NCBI GenBank assembly: GCA_003171065.1
Contig: PMXQ01000094.1
Span: 1-47,253, forward strand
Direction of reading: 5' to 3'
Length of the DNA: 47,253 nucleotides
From: Chloroflexota bacterium
Lineage (GTDB): Bacteria; Chloroflexota; Limnocylindria; Limnocylindrales; CSP1-4
Positions 24,215-32,640 of this stretch are shown here, one piece after another (the first letter of the stretch is position 1; every line of letters starts with the position of its first letter). Made by a program: the position numbers and the translations under genes. Under the pieces are notes generated by a model. The model searched no databases. It was given only the letters and a program-made list of their open reading frames with translations, and was not told where the DNA came from.

Positions 24215-26259
24215 TGGTTGGGCTCCTCGAACTGTTCCTCGAGCAGATCCGACAGGCCCTTGCCGGCCGGCATCATCGGGAAGACGTTCTGTTCCTGGGC
24301 GATGCAGAACTCGATCAGCGCCGGGCCGTCCACGGCGCGAGCCGAAGCGATTGCGGCGTCGACCTGCTCGGGTGAGTCGGCGCGGAAGGCCGCGACGCCG
24401 TACGCCTCCGCGAGCTTGCACCAGTCGGGGCCGAGCAGATGCGAGGAATGGTAGTTGCCTGCGTAGACGAGTTCCTGCCACTGGCGGACCATGCCCAGCT
24501 TGTGGTTGTTGAGAAGCGCGATCCGAAGCGGGATGTGCTCCTGGACCAGGGTCATCAACTCCTGCACAGTCATCTGCAGGCCGCCGTCGCCGACGATGGA
24601 CCACGTTTCCTTGTCGGGCCGTCCCACGGCGGCGCCCATTCCGGCCGGCAGGCCGTAGCCCATCGTCCCGAGCCCGCCGGAGCTGATGTGGCTGTTCGGA
24701 CGGCGGAAGCCGCCGTAGCGGGCCGTCCACATCTGGTTCTGGCCCACGTCGGCGACGATGGTCGCGTCGTGTCCAGTGGCCTCGCCGATGCGACTGACCA
24801 CGAAGTCGGCCGAGAGCTGGCCGTTGCGCCACGCCCCCGAGCCGTGCCACGGTGTCTTCTGCGATTCGGCCCGCCAGGCGGCGATCTCCGCCAGGTAAGG
24901 GGCGCGCGTTTCCGGCGCCACGGCCTCGACCTGCGGGATGAGGGCCCGCAGGACGCGCTTGACGTCGCCCACGATGGGGATCTCCACGGCGACGTTCTTG
25001 CCGATTTCGGCCGGGTCGATGTCGACATGGACGATCCGGGCGTAGGGCGCGAAGGTGGGCACGTGGCCGGTGACCCGGTCGTCGAACCGCATCCCCAGGG
25101 CGATGAGCAGGTCCGCGGACTGGATCGTCTTATTGACGTGCTTCCAGCCGTGCATGCCGACGAAGCCCAGGCTGAGCGGGTTCGTCTCGTCCATGGCGCT
25201 GACGCCCAGGAGCGTGTGCGCCACGGGTATCTGGGCCTTCTCGGCCAGCTCTCGCAGCTCTTCGGTGGCGTCGGCGATCAGGACTCCGTGGCCGGCCAGG
25301 ATGACCGGCCGTTCGGACCTCGCGATCTCCTGGGCCGCCAGCCTGATCTGGCGGGGATGACCCTCGAAGGTGGGCTTGAAGCCGGGCAGGTCGACGCTGT
25401 CCGGGTGCTCGGCCGAGCACTCCCCCATCAGGGCGTCCTTGGTCAGGTCGATATGGACCGGGCCCGGACGGCCGGTACGGGCGATGTGGAAGGCTTCGGC
25501 GAAGACGCGGGGAATCTCGTTGGCGTCGCGGACCAGGTAGTTGTGCTTGGTGCAGGGCAGGGTGATACCCGTGATGTCGATCTCCTGGAAGGCGTCCTTG
25601 CCGAGCAGCGAGCCGACGACATTGCCGGTGATAGCCACGATCGGGACCGAGTCCAGCATGGCGTTGCCAATACCCGTAACCAGGTTCGTGGCGCCCGGGC
25701 CCGAGGTGGCAAGGCAGACGCCGACCTTGCCCGTGGCGCGGGCATAACCTTCGGCGGCGTGGGCGCCACCCTGCTCGTGTCGGACGAGGATGTGGCGCAG
25801 CTCCGGGTAGTCGCCGAGGACATCGTAGAAAGGCAGGACGACGCCGCCCGGATACCCGAAGAAGACCTCCACGCCCTGGCGCAGCAGCGCCTCGCAGACC
25901 GCATCCGCGCCGATGCGAGGCCGCTTCGCGCCGCGCTCGGCCAGGCTCTTGATGTGGAGGCGGTGGCTGTCGGTCAGCATCTCGCGCCGGCCGGCCGAGA
26001 TCGCATCTGCGCGCGGCGTTCCGGCGCCCGGCATGTGGTTGATGCGCCCGCGCTCGGCAGCGGAGTCTCCGGCTGCGTCGCCGGTGCCACCGGCCGTGCC
26101 CCCGGTGCCCTGGGCCGCGCCGCCGGCCCATCTGGCCGCCCCGGCGCCCTGGGCCGCGCCGCCGGCCCATCTGGCCGCCCCGGCGCCGCCGCCCGCCCCC
26201 TGCGTCTTGCCCGATGTCGCCGTCGGCGAACGGCCCGGTCCGTCGTCCGTGGTCCCCAT
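24211..26259 (-). CDS. ilvB: Acetolactate synthase catalytic (large) subunit
   Basis: 682-residue ThDP-dependent enzyme, first of the common branched-chain pathway. The catalytic region begins near residue 112 with ADAVCEALLRQGVEVFFGYP; the ThDP-activating Glu is in RHEQGGAHAAEGYA. FAD-domain VHVDIDPAEIGKN and the ThDP motif GDGGLQMTVQEL with a later NN are intact. The first ~110 residues are low complexity, including a duplicated GAARWAGGAAQG block, and exceed the usual start. ATG 26259 is preferred because GGAAGG lies about eight bases upstream; the alternative ATG at 25980 would give a family-like length. It follows a leader ORF and terminator. Confidence 0.95.
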   Translation of the reverse strand: MGTTDDGPGRSPTATSGKTQGAGGGAGAARWAGGAAQGAGAARWAGGAAQGTGGTAGGTGDAAGDSAAERGRINHMPGAGTPRADAISAGRREMLTDSHRLHIKSLAERGAKRPRIGADAVCEALLRQGVEVFFGYPGGVVLPFYDVLGDYPELRHILVRHEQGGAHAAEGYARATGKVGVCLATSGPGATNLVTGIGNAMLDSVPIVAITGNVVGSLLGKDAFQEIDITGITLPCTKHNYLVRDANEIPRVFAEAFHIARTGRPGPVHIDLTKDALMGECSAEHPDSVDLPGFKPTFEGHPRQIRLAAQEIARSERPVILAGHGVLIADATEELRELAEKAQIPVAHTLLGVSAMDETNPLSLGFVGMHGWKHVNKTIQSADLLIALGMRFDDRVTGHVPTFAPYARIVHVDIDPAEIGKNVAVEIPIVGDVKRVLRALIPQVEAVAPETRAPYLAEIAAWRAESQKTPWHGSGAWRNGQLSADFVVSRIGEATGHDATIVADVGQNQMWTARYGGFRRPNSHISSGGLGTMGYGLPAGMGAAVGRPDKETWSIVGDGGLQMTVQELMTLVQEHIPLRIALLNNHKLGMVRQWQELVYAGNYHSSHLLGPDWCKLAEAYGVAAFRADSPEQVDAAIASARAVDGPALIEFCIAQEQNVFPMMPAGKGLSDLLEEQFEEPNQ
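26104..26187 (-). repeat. 39-bp tandem repeat in the 5' end of ilvB
   Basis: About 2.1 copies with period 39; the clearest unit is 26134-26172. It encodes the duplicated Ala/Gly-rich block in the N-terminal extension of IlvB. One mismatch separates the copies over about 30 bases. Confidence 0.85.
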
Positions 26260-26342
26260 CGCTTCGCCCTTCCTTTCACTGGCACTCGTCTGCTTGCGGC
26301 GCCCCGCACTCGACTTTCGATTCCTGGTCTGGCTAGCTCATG

Positions 26343-26370
26343 AAAAAACCCTCGCCTGCCGGCGAGGGTT
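26343..26370 (-). terminator. Intrinsic terminator/attenuator ahead of ilvB
   Basis: On the minus strand, AACCCTCGCC (26370-26361), loop GGCA, GGCGAGGGTT (26356-26347), then a run of six T. This is a perfect 10-bp stem with a U-tract. It lies 23 bases after the stop of a branched-chain-rich leader ORF and about 85 bases before ilvB, which is the layout of a peptide attenuator. Confidence 0.88.
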
Positions 26371-26392
26371 CTGGTCGTTCGGGCTTGCGTCG

Positions 26393-26599
26393 TCAGCGCT
26401 TGTCCCTGCGTCCAGCCTCCCGCCGGGAGCCGGTAATGAGTACGAATACGCGCTCAATACCGAGCTCGAGGGTGCGAAGTAGACCGAGGAGGGACACGTC
26501 GACCAGGCCGAGGTTCTCGACGGGCACCTGCACGCGACGACCGTCCGACCTGATGGCGACGGCGACGTGGCGGCGGTTCCGGCTGTCGAACAGACCCAA
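26393..26599 (-). CDS. 68-codon leader ORF of the ilv operon (candidate attenuator peptide)
   Basis: TTG start at 26599 with a perfect GGAGG six bases upstream (26610-26606). The 68-residue product has 15 Leu/Val/Ile among residues 30-55, including LGLVDVSLLGLLRTLELGI and VFVLI. Its stop is 23 bases before an intrinsic terminator. A segment just after the VFVLI codons contains CCGGCG (complement of 26421-26426) that can pair with CGCCGG in the terminator's 5' side (26359-26364), so ribosome stalling could favour antitermination. Known leader peptides are shorter (15-35 codons), so a small structural protein is the alternative. No T-box sequence was found. Confidence 0.55.
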   Translation of the reverse strand: MGLFDSRNRRHVAVAIRSDGRRVQVPVENLGLVDVSLLGLLRTLELGIERVFVLITGSRREAGRRDKR

Positions 26600-26653
26600 C
26601 CTGGTCCTCCGTAACAGCGACTACACCGGCTCCTGGTCGAGCGGTGTCTGGCG

Positions 26654-26662
26654 AGTGTATCA
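26654..26662 (-). promoter_or_regulatory. Candidate extended -10 promoter of the ilv leader transcript
   Basis: Minus-strand TGATACACT matches an extended -10 element and lies about 55-63 bases upstream of the leader start codon. A TTGACC occurs only eight bases further upstream, too close to act as a normal -35. Confidence 0.35.
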
Positions 26663-26912
26663 GCAGAGGTCAATCCGTGTCCCCGGCGCCAGTAATGGGA
26701 CCGTGGGACGATCGTACCGGAGGTATCGCCCGCGCCGGCCGCGACTGGAGCCGATCGTCGTTGGGGGGCACGGGTTCGGGCGGCGCGGCGCCGGGCGGCG
26801 CGGGTTCGGGCCCCGGCCCTGGCGGTGCCCGCCACCGGCGCGCTGTCGGTCAAGTCGATCCTGCCCGGATTGACGTACCCATGCTGCATCTCGGGCTCAC
26901 GCGGGGCTGAGG

Positions 26913-27174
26913 TGCCCACCTGGTGGGCATATCGACGTGACCGGACGGCGGAGGTTCGCCACGACGGTCGATTCTGCCCACCAACAGGGCAACTCCGACC
27001 GCAACGACTCCCGGGGATCCGACGGCGCCCGCCGGTGTCGAACGTGCCCAAGATTCCGGGCATATCCGACGCAACGGCCCAGCCGTCAGCCGGCGCTGAT
27101 CCTATATGCCCACCTGATGGGTAATCGGCCCCGCCTGAGCAGCCCGGTCAAGGGCTCTGCCCACCGGTTGGGCA
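26913..27174. repeat. Array of five ~17-bp palindromes with TGCCCA...GGGCA ends
   Basis: Sites: TGCCCACCTGGTGGGCA (26913-26929, perfect 8-bp arms), TGCCCACCAACAGGGCA (26975-26991), TGCCCAAGATTCCGGGCA (27045-27062), TGCCCACCTGATGGGTA (27107-27123), TGCCCACCGGTTGGGCA (27158-27174). Start-to-start distances are 62, 70, 62 and 51. Short flanks of the type ATC-GAC follow several copies. The array fills the gap between the MmpL stop and the ilv promoter region and looks like a multi-site operator. Copies are too diverged and too short for a CRISPR. The rest of the 26600-27215 gap shows nothing else recognisable. Confidence 0.75.
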
Positions 27175-27215
27175 GCATCGACCCCGCTGGTCGCCTCGCA
27201 GTCGCGGCGCGTGCC

Positions 27216-30068
27216 CTACCGTTCAGCCCCGCGCCGGCGGAACGGCCACCAGGCCCACTCCCCGATGAAGGCGGTGATGGCCGGGACCAGCAAGCTCCGG
27301 ACGATGAACGTGTCGATCAGGACGCCCAGCCCAACCGTGACCCCGACCTGGAAGAGCAGCTGGAGCGGCGATGTGATCAGCGCCCCGAACGTCCCGGCCA
27401 GGATCAGGCCGGCCGAGGTGATGACCGTGCCGGTTCGAGCGGAGGCGGCGCGGATCCCCTGCCGCAGCGGCCGAGCGGCGCTTTCCTCGCGGACCCGCGA
27501 CATCAGGAAGATGTTGTAGTCGGAGCCGAGGGCGACCAGCAGGACAAAGACCATCAACGGAATGAAGTAATTGATCCCCGGCTGGCCGAACACGGTCTGA
27601 ATGAGAAACGCCGAGAGGCTCAGGCTGGCCGAGTACGACAGCAGAACCGTCAGAACCAAGTAAGCGGGTGCAGTGAGAGCCCGCAGCAGCAGCACGAGGA
27701 CGATCAGGATGCCCACGATCGTGATCGCGGCGACGCGCAGGAAGTCGGACGAGATCGTGGACTGGACGTCCGCGTACTCGGCGGTCGCACCGCCCACGTA
27801 CGTCGTGGCCCCCGGCCCGAAACTGGCCGCCTGGCCGGCCATCAGCGTCCGCAGCAAGCGAACGGCGTCGAAGGACGTCGTGTCGTACGGGTTGGTGGTG
27901 GTGGTCACATACAGCTGGGTCACGTTCCCGGCGCTGGAGACGTAGGCCGCCGCCAGATCGGGCGGCGCGTACAGGTCACCGGCGCCGAACGCAGCGGCAA
28001 GCTGGCCCAACTCCCCGGGGAGACGAGCACGGGCGGCGGCCGTGGCCTGCTGGGCGGCCAGCTGTTCGGCCGTCGGCGTCGCCGTCGTCGGGCTGAAGTA
28101 GAAGGCGGTCGGCTCGGCCTCGAACCAGGTCTGCATCTGGCGGAAAGCCGACAGGAGCGAAAAGAAGGAAGCGGCGCCCTGGCTGGCCTCGAGGTTCGGG
28201 ACGGCGGCCAGGGCCGCCTTGTAGGCGTCGGTCGAGGTCAGGGCCGGATCGGCCGCGCCGAGCTCGTTCAGGTACGTGTTCAGCTGATCCAGCTGCGCCG
28301 CCAGGTCGCCCGACGAGCCGGAGGCGGCAACCGAGGCGGCGGCCTGCAGCTGGTCGACGATGGCGCCGAGCTGGTTGGCCGCGTTGGCCTGGCTCCTCCC
28401 ATTCACGACGCTCTGCTGGAGAGTGGCCAGATCCGCCTCAGCGGCGGTCAGGGTCGTGCCTGCCACCTTCGGATAAGCCCCGGCCAGCCCGCCAACGTAC
28501 GAGACCGTGGACTCGATCGCCGCCAGAGAGGCGTCGCTCAGCTGGACGTTGATGTCCGTGCTCGGCGGCTGCGCGAAGGCCTGCGCCATCGAGGCCAGCT
28601 GGACGGCGGGCTTCAGGGTGTCCGAAACCTTGCCCTGGCCCGTCGGGTCGACGACGCTGCTCACCGATTGGATATCCGGCGCCGCAGCGATCTTCTGCTC
28701 CAGCTGCCCGATGCGGGTCAGTTCCGCGGGGCTGGCCAGATTCCCGCCCGGCACCTCGACCAGCACGTTGACCGGCATCAGCCGGCCTTCGGCCATGTGC
28801 TGGCTCAGGATCTGGAAACCCACGCGCGACTCGGCGTTGCTCGGCAGTTCCTCCAGGACGTTGAAGTTCTCCTTGAGCTGGGGCAACGCCAGGAGCGGCG
28901 CCGCCAGCGCGACCAGGACGACCGTGGCCAGCAGCCCCGGGCGGTCCGTGATCCGCCGGGCCACCGCCGCCCAGAAACCCTTCTCGTCCGAGCCGGCAGT
29001 CCTGGTCTGCTCGTGGCGCGGCCAGAAGAGCCGCCGGCCGAAGATCGCCAGCAGCGACGGCGTGAGAGTCAGGCCGGCCAGCAGCGTGATGAAGATCGTG
29101 ATGGCCAGGGCCGGGCCGGTCGTCTGGATCATGCCGAAGCTGGCGACGATCATGGAGCTCAGGCCGACGATGACGGTCGCCGCGGAGGCGGTGATGACGG
29201 CGCCGATACGGCTGACGGTAACGCGGACCGCATCATCGTGGCTGTTGCGACCCAATTCCTCTCGGAATCGCGATATCAGGAAGATGGTGTAGTCCGTGCC
29301 GACACCGAAGACGAGCACGACGATGAACGAGTCGAGGACGGAGGAGAGCTGCCAGCCACCCTGGGCCAGGAAACCGAGGAGGCCACGCGAGACGAGGAAG
29401 GCGCAGCCGATCGTGGCCAGCGGCACCAGGGCCGCCAGCGGCGCGCGGTAGATGAGCAGCAGCACCACCACCACGAGCACGATCGTGACCAGGGTCGTGC
29501 TATTCGTGCCCTGCTGGATGGCGTTCAGATAGTCGTGGCCGATCCCGGCCTGGCCGCTGACCTGGGCCACGAGCCCGGGAGGCAGCACGCCCGGCGCGGC
29601 GAGATGAGCCCGTATGGCGTCGACGGCGGAGTTGGTTCGTGGCAGGAACGAGGGCGAGTCGAAATCCACCTGGGCCAGCTCGACCACGCCATCCGTGCTT
29701 CGGAACATCGTGGCCAGGCTGGGAGTGCCCTCGGCGGTGACGTAGCGCAGGACGGCCGCCGGGCGACTCGTCCCTTCGAACCAGGCGCTCAGGCCGTCGA
29801 TGGCGGCGCGGTCCGCGTCGGTCAGGCCACTCTGGCGGGAGAAGACGATCAGCGCCGTCGACGGCGCCGAGTCTTTCGGAAAGGCGGCCGCGAGAACGTT
29901 GAGCGCGGCCAGCGACTCCGCGTTCTTCGGCAGGAAGCTGGTTTCGTCGGCCGACCCGACCTTCGCCAGCGACGGGCCCAGGACCCCGAACGCGATCGCA
30001 CCGAGCACCCAGATGGCAATCAGCACGAATCGGAGCCTGAGCACCAGCCGGCCGAGTCGATCGAACAT
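27216..30068 (-). CDS. MmpL-family RND transporter
   Basis: 950-residue membrane protein with two MMPL (PF03176) halves. A first span (LRFVLIAIWVLGAIAFGVLG) is followed by a ~170-residue extracytoplasmic domain; then a five-helix bundle with the proton-relay-like GVGTDYTIFLISRFREEL. The second half repeats this: a large external domain (~residues 400-750) and another bundle with ALGSDYNIFLMSRVREE. Such proteins export lipids, glycolipids or siderophores, or act in membrane organisation. ATG 30068 has AGGGA upstream and fits the membrane-start pattern; a longer frame to 30155 lacks support. It follows two GT87-like glycosyltransferases and a DDN-type protein on the same strand. Confidence 0.92.
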   Translation of the reverse strand: MFDRLGRLVLRLRFVLIAIWVLGAIAFGVLGPSLAKVGSADETSFLPKNAESLAALNVLAAAFPKDSAPSTALIVFSRQSGLTDADRAAIDGLSAWFEGTSRPAAVLRYVTAEGTPSLATMFRSTDGVVELAQVDFDSPSFLPRTNSAVDAIRAHLAAPGVLPPGLVAQVSGQAGIGHDYLNAIQQGTNSTTLVTIVLVVVVLLLIYRAPLAALVPLATIGCAFLVSRGLLGFLAQGGWQLSSVLDSFIVVLVFGVGTDYTIFLISRFREELGRNSHDDAVRVTVSRIGAVITASAATVIVGLSSMIVASFGMIQTTGPALAITIFITLLAGLTLTPSLLAIFGRRLFWPRHEQTRTAGSDEKGFWAAVARRITDRPGLLATVVLVALAAPLLALPQLKENFNVLEELPSNAESRVGFQILSQHMAEGRLMPVNVLVEVPGGNLASPAELTRIGQLEQKIAAAPDIQSVSSVVDPTGQGKVSDTLKPAVQLASMAQAFAQPPSTDINVQLSDASLAAIESTVSYVGGLAGAYPKVAGTTLTAAEADLATLQQSVVNGRSQANAANQLGAIVDQLQAAASVAASGSSGDLAAQLDQLNTYLNELGAADPALTSTDAYKAALAAVPNLEASQGAASFFSLLSAFRQMQTWFEAEPTAFYFSPTTATPTAEQLAAQQATAAARARLPGELGQLAAAFGAGDLYAPPDLAAAYVSSAGNVTQLYVTTTTNPYDTTSFDAVRLLRTLMAGQAASFGPGATTYVGGATAEYADVQSTISSDFLRVAAITIVGILIVLVLLLRALTAPAYLVLTVLLSYSASLSLSAFLIQTVFGQPGINYFIPLMVFVLLVALGSDYNIFLMSRVREESAARPLRQGIRAASARTGTVITSAGLILAGTFGALITSPLQLLFQVGVTVGLGVLIDTFIVRSLLVPAITAFIGEWAWWPFRRRGAER

Positions 30069-30269
30069 GTGGCTTCCCTGCTGGCTTCCTGGCGCCCGAC
30101 CGGGCGCGCCGCCGGGCGTTCTGGCGGGACGGCGAGTCGGATTGTAGGTCTGCAACGCGGAGCTCGCCGATTCGGCGTTGCCCTGGATCGCCGGCGCGGA
30201 GTGCTGCCGGCGCAGCCGCGGGTTGCCCGCCCGTACCGCGGCGGGGTCTGGAGAATTCGGATCAGGGCT

Positions 30270-31328
30270 CTATTCGGACCGGCCGAGCGCCTCAGGCCGG
30301 GGCGGGCTCGCACGCCCTGAGCGCCGCCACGCGACGAGGCCAACGCGAAGAGCCGCGTAACCGATGGTCGCGAGCGGGGCCATCAAGGGCACGGGGAAAG
30401 CCATGGCGGCCGCGAGGAACGGGTCGACGGGTAGGGCGAACATCGCGTAGTAGTACTGCGTCGTCGGGAAGAGAGCCGGGACGACCAGCCATGCCGAGGC
30501 GCGAACGTCGAACAGGGCCAGAACGCCGAGCGAGATGGCCGTGGCGATGAACAGGGAAGGATTGCCCCAGGCGCTGAGACCGCCACTCGATTCGGCGTTG
30601 ATCGTGTTCTGGACCGTCCCGGCCTGATTCAGGAAGGAGGCCCAGAGCCCTGGAAACACCAGCACCGACGCGCCGATGGCCGCCGCCCCCAACAGCAGTG
30701 CCCGCCACCGGCGTTCGCCCAGGAGTGGCGCGACGGCGACGATCTTGATGACCGAAGCTAGGCCGCCGCCCCACGTTCCGCCGGCAACGAGGAGCGCCAG
30801 AAGAACCACGTGCGGATTTGCGGCGATGACGCCGTAGAGCAGAGGCGGATACGCGATCCAGACGACCGGCAGGCGAAGGGCCCGAACTGCCACGATCGCC
30901 GCTGCCAGGGACAGGGCCAGCCACAGCCAGACGAACGCTTCCTCCGGCAGCAGCGCCAGCGGGGCCAGCAGGATTACCGTCGGCGGCAAGCCCGCATAGC
31001 TGAACACGCGTCCGTTCAGGAGCGCGCCCGCCGCCCACGGGTTCTCGCCCGCGAGCCAGGCGGCCGAGCCGTGGTAGTAGATGCGGGCGTCCACGCCAAC
31101 CGTCTGCCAGTTGAAGCCGACGACGAAAGTCATTAGCCACAGGAAGACGAACGCGCCGGGCAGGAAGAATCCGACCCAGCGTCGCCGGAATCCAGGTTCC
31201 AGATAGGCTCCGGGCGGAGGCGGGGGCGGCGGTTCGGCCAGCGCCTTCCGGATCAGGCGGCCGATGCGGTCGCGCGTGCGATCTGGGGAGGAGCGGCCGC
31301 CGCGCCCGGACTCGGATCGGAGCCGCAT
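30270..31328 (-). CDS. GT87/DUF2029-like membrane glycosyltransferase
   Basis: 352-residue polytopic protein with an Arg-rich, then Pro-rich cytoplasmic N-terminus and about eight to ten spans. The first external loop carries GVDARIYYHGSAAWLAGENP, the conserved acidic pattern of GT87 (DUF2029) polyprenyl-phosphate-dependent mannosyltransferases. A later aromatic loop TTQYYYAMFALP is typical of the C-terminal half. The ATG overlaps the upstream gene's stop by one base (TGATG), so the two relatives are co-translated. A role in building envelope glycolipids is inference from family and the MmpL neighbour. Confidence 0.8.
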   Translation of the reverse strand: MRLRSESGRGGRSSPDRTRDRIGRLIRKALAEPPPPPPPGAYLEPGFRRRWVGFFLPGAFVFLWLMTFVVGFNWQTVGVDARIYYHGSAAWLAGENPWAAGALLNGRVFSYAGLPPTVILLAPLALLPEEAFVWLWLALSLAAAIVAVRALRLPVVWIAYPPLLYGVIAANPHVVLLALLVAGGTWGGGLASVIKIVAVAPLLGERRWRALLLGAAAIGASVLVFPGLWASFLNQAGTVQNTINAESSGGLSAWGNPSLFIATAISLGVLALFDVRASAWLVVPALFPTTQYYYAMFALPVDPFLAAAMAFPVPLMAPLATIGYAALRVGLVAWRRSGRASPPRPEALGRSE

Positions 31329-32626
31329 CACCTGGGCACCGGCGCCGCAATCGCACCGGGAAGGGCCGGCGCCGGCGGCCCTTCGCCCTCACGTGCCGGC
31401 CCGAGGTTCGGTTGAGGGCGCGACCACCGAACCGCGGCGAACAGCACCGCCACGGCCAGCCAGATCGCCACCGGCAGCACGATCGCGGCGTCGCTCACGA
31501 GAAAGGCCGCCATCAACCCCCACGTGACACGGCGCCCGCGCGGCGTGCCGCGGCTGCGAGTCCAGGCCGCCAGGGCGACCGGGATCAGTGCCACGGGGTA
31601 GTGATACCAGGTCACGGGCAGCACCACGAGCGAGGCCACGACCGCCCAGCCAAAGCTCTCCAGCGGGTCTCGAACGAGCCTGGCAGTCGCGACCGTGGCA
31701 ACGAGCGCGAGCACGCCGAACACGACCGCGAGCGGGCGGGCCAGGTTCGAGTCGCCAGCCAGGAGTGCGAGCTGGCTGGCCGGACCGATGTTGACCGACG
31801 AGGCGAGATCGGCATTTCCGCCCGCGCGCAGGTAGTCGAGGTACTCGCGCCAGGGGACAGCGCCGCCAACCACGAGGCTCCAGGCCAGGATCGCGGCGCC
31901 CACCGCGACGGCCGCGCCGATCGCGATCGCGCCGGACCCACGGAAGCCGCGCCTCGCCGGCCGCTCGGCAGCGAGCCAGACCGCGACCGTGGCCGGGTGG
32001 AGCTTCACCGCGGAGGCGACGGCCAGGGCAACGCCGCCGGCCGCCGACGTCATGCGCGAGGGAATGGCGCGACCCGACGCGAGTGTCAGCGCGACGGCCC
32101 CGAAGAGGAGCGGGAACCAGGCATCCACGTTGCCGAACAGGAGCGCGACAGCGAACGGGAAGAAAAACGGCGCCGCGGCGAGGGTGAGCAGCGCAGCGTC
32201 CAGAGAGAGGGCGGCGGGCGCCTGGGCGGGCCGACCGATCGGCCAGCGCGGCAGGAGGGCAGCCATCGCGACCAGGCCGGCTGCGGCGCCCAGGCACCAG
32301 CCCGTCAGGACGAGCCCTGTCGGCAGCCCCGAGATCGGCGCCAGGATCTGCGCCACGACCGGCGGGTAGGAGTAGAAGAGATCGCGAGCCTGGAGCCCGT
32401 TCGCGACCGCGTTAGGGTCGTACGGCGAACCACCCGCAGCCACGCGCTTGCCGGCGTCGAGCAGGAGCTGAAGATCGAAGCCGGCCTCGGGCGGCGTTTT
32501 CGACAGCATCGCTCGCCCCAGGATCGCCAGGTTTGCCCAGCCGATGACGGCCACGATCAGGCAGGCGACCCGAGCAAAAAGGCTACGGGCCGGGTCGGCG
32601 CCAAAGACGCCGGCTTCGGGTTGCAC
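31328..32626 (-). CDS. GT87/DUF2029-like membrane glycosyltransferase
   Basis: About 432-residue polytopic protein. After a first span (VACLIVAVIGWANLAILG), the first external loop includes GFDLQLLLDAGKRVAAGGSP followed by FYSYPPVVAQILAPI, a GT87-like acidic/aromatic pattern. Ten or so spans follow, with SAVKLHPATVAVWL and VLPVTWYHYPVALIPVALA, both common in this family. The start is uncertain: GTG 32626 has GGAG upstream; TTG 32644 overlapping the preceding stop is the alternative; the longer frame to 32809 overlaps the nitroreductase gene. It is translationally coupled to the next GT87-like gene. Confidence 0.8.
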   Translation of the reverse strand: MQPEAGVFGADPARSLFARVACLIVAVIGWANLAILGRAMLSKTPPEAGFDLQLLLDAGKRVAAGGSPYDPNAVANGLQARDLFYSYPPVVAQILAPISGLPTGLVLTGWCLGAAAGLVAMAALLPRWPIGRPAQAPAALSLDAALLTLAAAPFFFPFAVALLFGNVDAWFPLLFGAVALTLASGRAIPSRMTSAAGGVALAVASAVKLHPATVAVWLAAERPARRGFRGSGAIAIGAAVAVGAAILAWSLVVGGAVPWREYLDYLRAGGNADLASSVNIGPASQLALLAGDSNLARPLAVVFGVLALVATVATARLVRDPLESFGWAVVASLVVLPVTWYHYPVALIPVALAAWTRSRGTPRGRRVTWGLMAAFLVSDAAIVLPVAIWLAVAVLFAAVRWSRPQPNLGPAREGEGPPAPALPGAIAAPVPR

Positions 32627-32640
32627 GGGGCGGGCTCCGC

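Noticed and set aside
26343-26662. T-box riboswitch upstream of ilvB
   Set aside because: No GGGTGG-type T-box bulge sequence or specifier stem was found; the leader is better explained by an ORF and a terminator.
26338-27063. Long minus-strand open frame through the ilv leader region
   Set aside because: It spans the terminator region and the palindrome array in a different frame from the leader ORF, is Arg/Ser-rich and has no recognisable domain.
26913-27174. CRISPR array
   Set aside because: The repeated units are only ~17 bp, palindromic and diverged, spacing varies from 51 to 70, and no cas gene is in the window.
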